Assembly (NCBI RefSeq): GCF_003044935.1
Contig: NZ_POXP01000001.1
Coordinates: 1,103,508-1,167,507, forward strand
Origin: Neisseria subflava
Lineage (GTDB): Bacteria > Pseudomonadota > Gammaproteobacteria > Burkholderiales > Neisseriaceae
DNA: 64,000 nt
Reading direction: 5' to 3'
In this document: positions 60,791 through 64,000 of the stretch, piece after piece
Layout: the number at the start of each line of letters is the position of its first letter
Position numbering within the stretch: the first letter of the stretch is position 1
Translations under genes and position numbers: made by a program
Notes under the pieces: model-generated
Databases searched by the model: none
Seen by the model: the letters and a program-made list of their open reading frames with translations, nothing else
Told to the model about the DNA's origin: nothing

Positions 60791-61897
60791 ATGAAAAAAT
60801 CTACACAATATGGCAAAGGCTTGGCCGGTTTCTTTTTCGGCCTGATACTGGCAACAGGTATTATTGCCGGTATTTTGTTCTTCTTGAACCAAGGCAACCA
60901 AAACGTTTTCAAAGAGCTGACTCAGCCTAAACAAAGCGAAGAACCTGAAATCCTGAAACCTCAGGACAAAGCAGAGAAACGCCCAGCTACCGACAACTCG
61001 TCCAGCCAAGCAGATGAAGAAAAAGCCAAAGCTGAAAAAGAAGCGGCGGAGAAAGAAGCCAAAGCAAAAGAAGCGGCTGAAAAGGCTGCCAAAGAAGCTG
61101 AAGAGAAAGCTCAAGCAGAAAAAGAGGCTCAGGAAAAAGCCGATCGCGAGGCCAAAGAAAAAGCGGATAAAGCTGAAACAGAAAAAGCCGAACGCGAAGC
61201 TAAAGAAAAAGCTGAAAAAGCCGCCGCCGACAAAGCCGAACGCGAAGCCAAAGAAAGAGCAGACAAAACTGCCGTCGACAAAGCCGAACGTGAAGCCAAA
61301 GAAAAAGCCGCAAAAACGGAAGCAGAAAAAGAAGCCACCAAGAAAAAACTGGCCGAGAAAAAAGCCGAATTAGAGAAAAAACGCGCAGAAAAAGCCAAAG
61401 CTGAAAAAGAAGCTACTGATAAAACTGCAAAAGATAAAAAAGCAGCCGACCAACTGACCGACAAACAAAAAGAGCGTGCCGAGCGCAAATTGGCTGAGAA
61501 AAAAGCAGCCGAAGTCAAAAAACAAAACAAGCCGACACCTGAGCAAATCCTCAACAGCGGCAGCATCGAAAAAGCACGTAAAGCAGCAAATGCCTCTACA
61601 ACAAAAGAAAGCAGCAACACTGCAAGTAAACAGTCAGCAGAAAAAGCCGAAGCAGCTGTGAACAGCGGTAAAAAAGCCTTCCTGCAACTTGGTTCATATG
61701 CAGACCGCTCCAGCGCAGACTCACAACGTGCAAAACTAGCTATTTTAGGTGTTTCTTCCAAAGTGGTTGAATCGCAAAACGGCGACAAAACCATTTACCG
61801 AGTTCAAAGTAATACCATGCCGCAGGAAGCCGCTGTAAAACTGCAAAAAAACCTGCAAGGCCATAATATCAACAGCTTGATTCGTTCTAGCAAATAA
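60791..61897 (+). CDS. SPOR-domain membrane protein with long Ala/Lys/Glu helix
   Basis: 368 residues. One membrane helix near the N-terminus (about 12-36), then a Glu-rich stretch, a very regular charged helix (about 70-235) built from KAEREAKEKA-type repeats, and a C-terminal SPOR domain (about 290-366, FLQLGSYADRSSADSQRAKL) that binds denuded septal peptidoglycan. This is FtsN-like in layout. Gonococci have a tetrapac (tpc) gene of similar size affecting cell separation and competence, which this may be; I did not verify it. Its stop overlaps the possible dsbA start. Confidence 0.82.
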   Translation: MKKSTQYGKGLAGFFFGLILATGIIAGILFFLNQGNQNVFKELTQPKQSEEPEILKPQDKAEKRPATDNSSSQADEEKAKAEKEAAEKEAKAKEAAEKAAKEAEEKAQAEKEAQEKADREAKEKADKAETEKAEREAKEKAEKAAADKAEREAKERADKTAVDKAEREAKEKAAKTEAEKEATKKKLAEKKAELEKKRAEKAKAEKEATDKTAKDKKAADQLTDKQKERAERKLAEKKAAEVKKQNKPTPEQILNSGSIEKARKAANASTTKESSNTASKQSAEKAEAAVNSGKKAFLQLGSYADRSSADSQRAKLAILGVSSKVVESQNGDKTIYRVQSNTMPQEAAVKLQKNLQGHNINSLIRSSK

Positions 61898-62550
61898 TGG
61901 AATCACTGATGAAGCAGCATATAAAACAAACCATTTCCGCACTCAGCCTGAGCCTGCTCAGTCTGAGTGCGCAGGCTGCTACCGAGGGCGTGGACTATAC
62001 TGTCCTCAGTCGCCCTATTCCGCAGCAACAAGCCGGAAAAATTGAAGTGCTAGAATTTTTTGGCTACTTCTGCGTCCATTGTTACCATCTCGATCCCGTT
62101 TTGTTGCAACACAGCAAAACCTTTGCCAAAGATGTTTCCTTACGGACAGAACACGTCGTTTGGATGCCTGAAATGTTAGGCTTGGCCAAAGTAGCCGCTG
62201 CCGTCAATCTTTCAGGTTTAAAATATCAGGCCAATCCAGTCATCTTCAAAGCAGTTTACGAACAAAAAATCAACCTGGCTGATGCAAATGTATTCCGATC
62301 ATGGGTTGGTAAACAGACAAGTTTTGACAGTCAAAAACTGCTTCAAGCCTACAATAGCCCTGCTGCCGCGTCGGCTGCTGCAAAAATGCAGCAATTGACG
62401 GAAACTTATCGAATTGAAAACACACCAACTGTCATCGTCGGTGGTAAATACAAAGTCAATTTCAATGGTAGCGACTGGAAAGTCGGTATGAAAACCATAG
62501 ATGACCTCATCGTCAAAGTCCGTCGCGAACAATCCTCAAAACCACTTTAA
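61897..62550 (+). CDS. dsbA: Thiol:disulfide interchange protein DsbA
   Basis: Periplasmic thiol oxidase that makes disulfides. 217 residues from the first ATG (TAATG overlap with the upstream stop); MKQHIKQTISAL at 61909 is an equally good start. Signal peptide to AQAATEG. Active site CVHC in FFGYFCVHCYHLDP and the cis-proline in TPTVIVGG. Not a lipoprotein, unlike two of the three meningococcal DsbA; by sequence (soluble, next to uppP) it looks like the third, DsbA3. Confidence 0.92.
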   Translation: MESLMKQHIKQTISALSLSLLSLSAQAATEGVDYTVLSRPIPQQQAGKIEVLEFFGYFCVHCYHLDPVLLQHSKTFAKDVSLRTEHVVWMPEMLGLAKVAAAVNLSGLKYQANPVIFKAVYEQKINLADANVFRSWVGKQTSFDSQKLLQAYNSPAAASAAAKMQQLTETYRIENTPTVIVGGKYKVNFNGSDWKVGMKTIDDLIVKVRREQSSKPL

Positions 62551-62566
62551 CTATTCAACAAAAGAA

Positions 62567-62586
62567 AGACGGCCTCAAGGCCGTCT
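62567..62586 (+). repeat. Short DUS palindrome before uppP
   Basis: AGACGGCCTCAAGGCCGTCT is an 8-base-pair hairpin with a 4-base loop ending 8 bases before the uppP ATG. One half is part of an AG-type DUS. The only purine-rich site for uppP (AAGG) lies inside the stem. Confidence 0.7.
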
Positions 62587-62594
62587 GAAAACTT

Positions 62595-63419
62595 ATGGAC
62601 ATTCTGATTTTATTTAAAGCACTTATTCTCGGTATTATCGAAGGTTTAACCGAGTTCCTCCCTATTTCAAGTACCGGTCACTTGATTGTATTCGGTGACT
62701 TAATGAACTTTCAAAGCAACGGAAAAGTATTTGAAATTGCTATCCAACTCGGTGCCGTATTAGCCGTCGTATTCGAATATCGCCAACGATTTACCCATAT
62801 CATAAAAGGACTCGGTAAAGAACGGACAGCCAATCGCTTTGTACTGAATTTATTTATTGCCTTCATACCTGCTGCGGTTGTTGGCCTCTTATTCAGTAAA
62901 CAAATTAAATTACATCTTTTCAACCCGATTACCGTTGCTACCATGCTGGTATTAGGTGGCTTCTTCATTTTATGGGTTGAAAAACGCCAAACAAAAGCCA
63001 AACCTAAAGTCAACCATGTCGATGATATGCGCCCAATTGACGCATTTGTTGTAGGATGCGCCCAAATTTGCGCCCTTATCCCTGGTACATCACGTTCAGG
63101 CAGTACGATTATGGGCGGTATGTTGTGGGGACTGGAACGTAAAACGGCTACCGAATTTTCATTTTTCCTTGCTGTGCCAATGATGATTGCGGCAACAGGT
63201 TACGACATCTTAAAAAACTACAAACTCTTTACCTTGCAAGATGTCGGACAAATTGCTATCGGTTTTATCGCTGCATTTATCGCCGGTTTATTGGCAGTAA
63301 AAGCTTTGCTGAAATTTGTCTCCAGTAAAAACTATGTGCCTTTTGCCTACTACCGTATTGTATTTGGTGGTCTGATTCTCCTTACTTGGATGCTGGGCTG
63401 GGTCAGCTGGAGTGAATAA
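62595..63419 (+). CDS. uppP: Undecaprenyl-diphosphatase UppP
   Basis: Membrane phosphatase that recycles the lipid carrier of peptidoglycan and surface polysaccharides (BacA; overexpression gives bacitracin resistance in E. coli). 274 residues, eight membrane helices. Catalytic motifs [15 protein letters not shown] (near 17) and [10 protein letters not shown] (near 170) are intact. No good ribosome site is seen except within the preceding hairpin. Downstream of dsbA, as in meningococci. Confidence 0.96.
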   Translation: MDILILFKALILGIIEGLTEFLPISSTGHLIVFGDLMNFQSNGKVFEIAIQLGAVLAVVFEYRQRFTHIIKGLGKERTANRFVLNLFIAFIPAAVVGLLFSKQIKLHLFNPITVATMLVLGGFFILWVEKRQTKAKPKVNHVDDMRPIDAFVVGCAQICALIPGTSRSGSTIMGGMLWGLERKTATEFSFFLAVPMMIAATGYDILKNYKLFTLQDVGQIAIGFIAAFIAGLLAVKALLKFVSSKNYVPFAYYRIVFGGLILLTWMLGWVSWSE

Positions 63420-63430
63420 CCCCTTTCCCG

Positions 63431-63458
63431 AAAGGACGTGCCTGTGCACGTCCTTTTT
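63431..63458 (+). terminator. Terminator of uppP
   Basis: AAAGGACGTG and CACGTCCTTT with a six-base loop and a T run. Not DUS-based; also lies just beyond the pilX stop. Confidence 0.88.
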
Positions 63459-63486
63459 ACTTTCTTATCTCCTTTCCACTCTATTG

Positions 63487-63981
63487 TCACCCCATAAAAG
63501 GCTTACACTCCGCATCATTGCCCCTAAATATCTCCTCACCGTCCGTACAGCTGCCCTTCCCCTTCATCTTCCCGCATACCACCGCCGTCAGCGACTCGTT
63601 CAAACGCAGCACCCTCGGCTCCGCTTCCCTATCCAGCGCCACCGCCTTCAAGGTAAACTTACCCTCCAGGATGCCCTTAGCCTGACCGCTCATCCTGATA
63701 CAGAAACCGCCCGCCTCCTTCACCGGCAGTTCCGGCCACTTCGTCGACGTCAGCTTAAAGCTGCCCTTTTTCGCGTAGAACTGCTCCATAAAGCGCGCAT
63801 TTTCCAGCAGCGCGGCATGCGCTGCACGCAGGTTGGCCGAGCGGACCGATTCCCGATAGACCGTAAAGGCAGCCGTCGCCAATATCGAAACCAACAGCAT
63901 CACCACCAACAGCTGTATCAAAGAATACCCCCTCTGCACAGTTGCCCTATTCCGTTTTCCGTTAAATGCCTTTGAGTACAT
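63487..63981 (-). CDS. pilX: Minor pilin PilX/PilL
   Basis: Minor pilin of the type IV pilus; in meningococci PilX supports bacterial aggregation. 164 residues. Class-III leader of 18 residues, then RG|YSLIQLLVVMLLVSILATAAF: cleavage after Gly, with Tyr at +1 and Gln where most pilins have Glu at +5. Two C-terminal cysteines (near 146 and 159) frame the D-region loop (GSCTDGEEIFRGNDAECKP). GGGA lies 9 bases before the ATG. In meningococci it is the last gene of pilHIJKX, so pilHIJK should lie beyond the right edge. The residues match my memory of meningococcal PilX closely. Confidence 0.87.
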   Translation of the reverse strand: MYSKAFNGKRNRATVQRGYSLIQLLVVMLLVSILATAAFTVYRESVRSANLRAAHAALLENARFMEQFYAKKGSFKLTSTKWPELPVKEAGGFCIRMSGQAKGILEGKFTLKAVALDREAEPRVLRLNESLTAVVCGKMKGKGSCTDGEEIFRGNDAECKPFMG

Positions 63982-64000
63982 ATCTTTATTCCCTTTATCT

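Overview
The window is chromosomal DNA of a commensal Neisseria (Betaproteobacteria). The main evidence is the DNA uptake sequence GCCGTCTGAA, which occurs dozens of times, mostly as AGGCCGTCTGAA (AG dialect) with a minority of ATGCCGTCTGAA, singly and as inverted pairs that double as terminators. A full-length Correia element, the Neisseria gene orders (sdhCDAB-sdhE-gltA-sucAB-lpdA-sucCD, rpsF-priB-rpsR-rplI, dsbA-uppP), znuD with a Zur box, comM and a PilX-type minor pilin agree. The AG dialect argues against N. meningitidis and N. gonorrhoeae and fits a subflava/mucosa/sicca-type species; I cannot name the species.

Layout. 1-3.6 kb: a glycosyltransferase and lptFG (LPS export), minus strand. 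3.7-8.2 kb: pepA, a secreted cupin and the zinc receptor znuD, plus strand. 8.3-10.5 kb: psd and a small membrane-stress-type trio (DUF883, YqjE-like, YqjK-like). 10.6-24.2 kb: one minus-strand TCA-cycle block encoding succinate dehydrogenase, citrate synthase, the 2-oxoglutarate dehydrogenase complex and succinyl-CoA synthetase. 24.6-30.2 kb: YkvA, lipoproteins, cysK, dapF, tRNA-Asn and a Correia element. 30.3-36.4 kb: ybaB-dnaX, a hexose-phosphate mutarotase-like protein, mltB and the S6/PriB/S18/L9 operon. 36.6-40.6 kb: hscA, a Pyr_excise-type protein, fdx and iscX. 40.7-44 kb: metF-metE. 44-47.4 kb: a large beta-helix protein behind a structured leader. 47.4-50.1 kb: ilvE and divergent lapAB. 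50.3-50.8 kb: an AT-rich, probably imported acetyltransferase. 50.9-57.5 kb: a thioredoxin-like protein, recC, tRNA-Pro, an lpxL-type acyltransferase, a candidate small RNA and metK. 57.6-64 kb: a DUF1176 protein, ubiK, comM, a SPOR protein, dsbA, uppP and pilX.

Most genes are housekeeping or envelope functions. Themes that connect are central carbon oxidation, outer-membrane/LPS assembly (lptFG, lapAB, lpxL), methionine/SAM synthesis (metF, metE, metK) and DNA uptake and recombination (comM, recC, priB, pilin, DUS). I found no prophage, CRISPR array or intact insertion sequence. The least ordinary parts are the beta-helix gene and its upstream structured RNA-like segment, a terminator-ended small-RNA candidate before metK, a -1 frameshift signal in dnaX, the foreign acetyltransferase, and a second Zur-like palindrome upstream of iscX.
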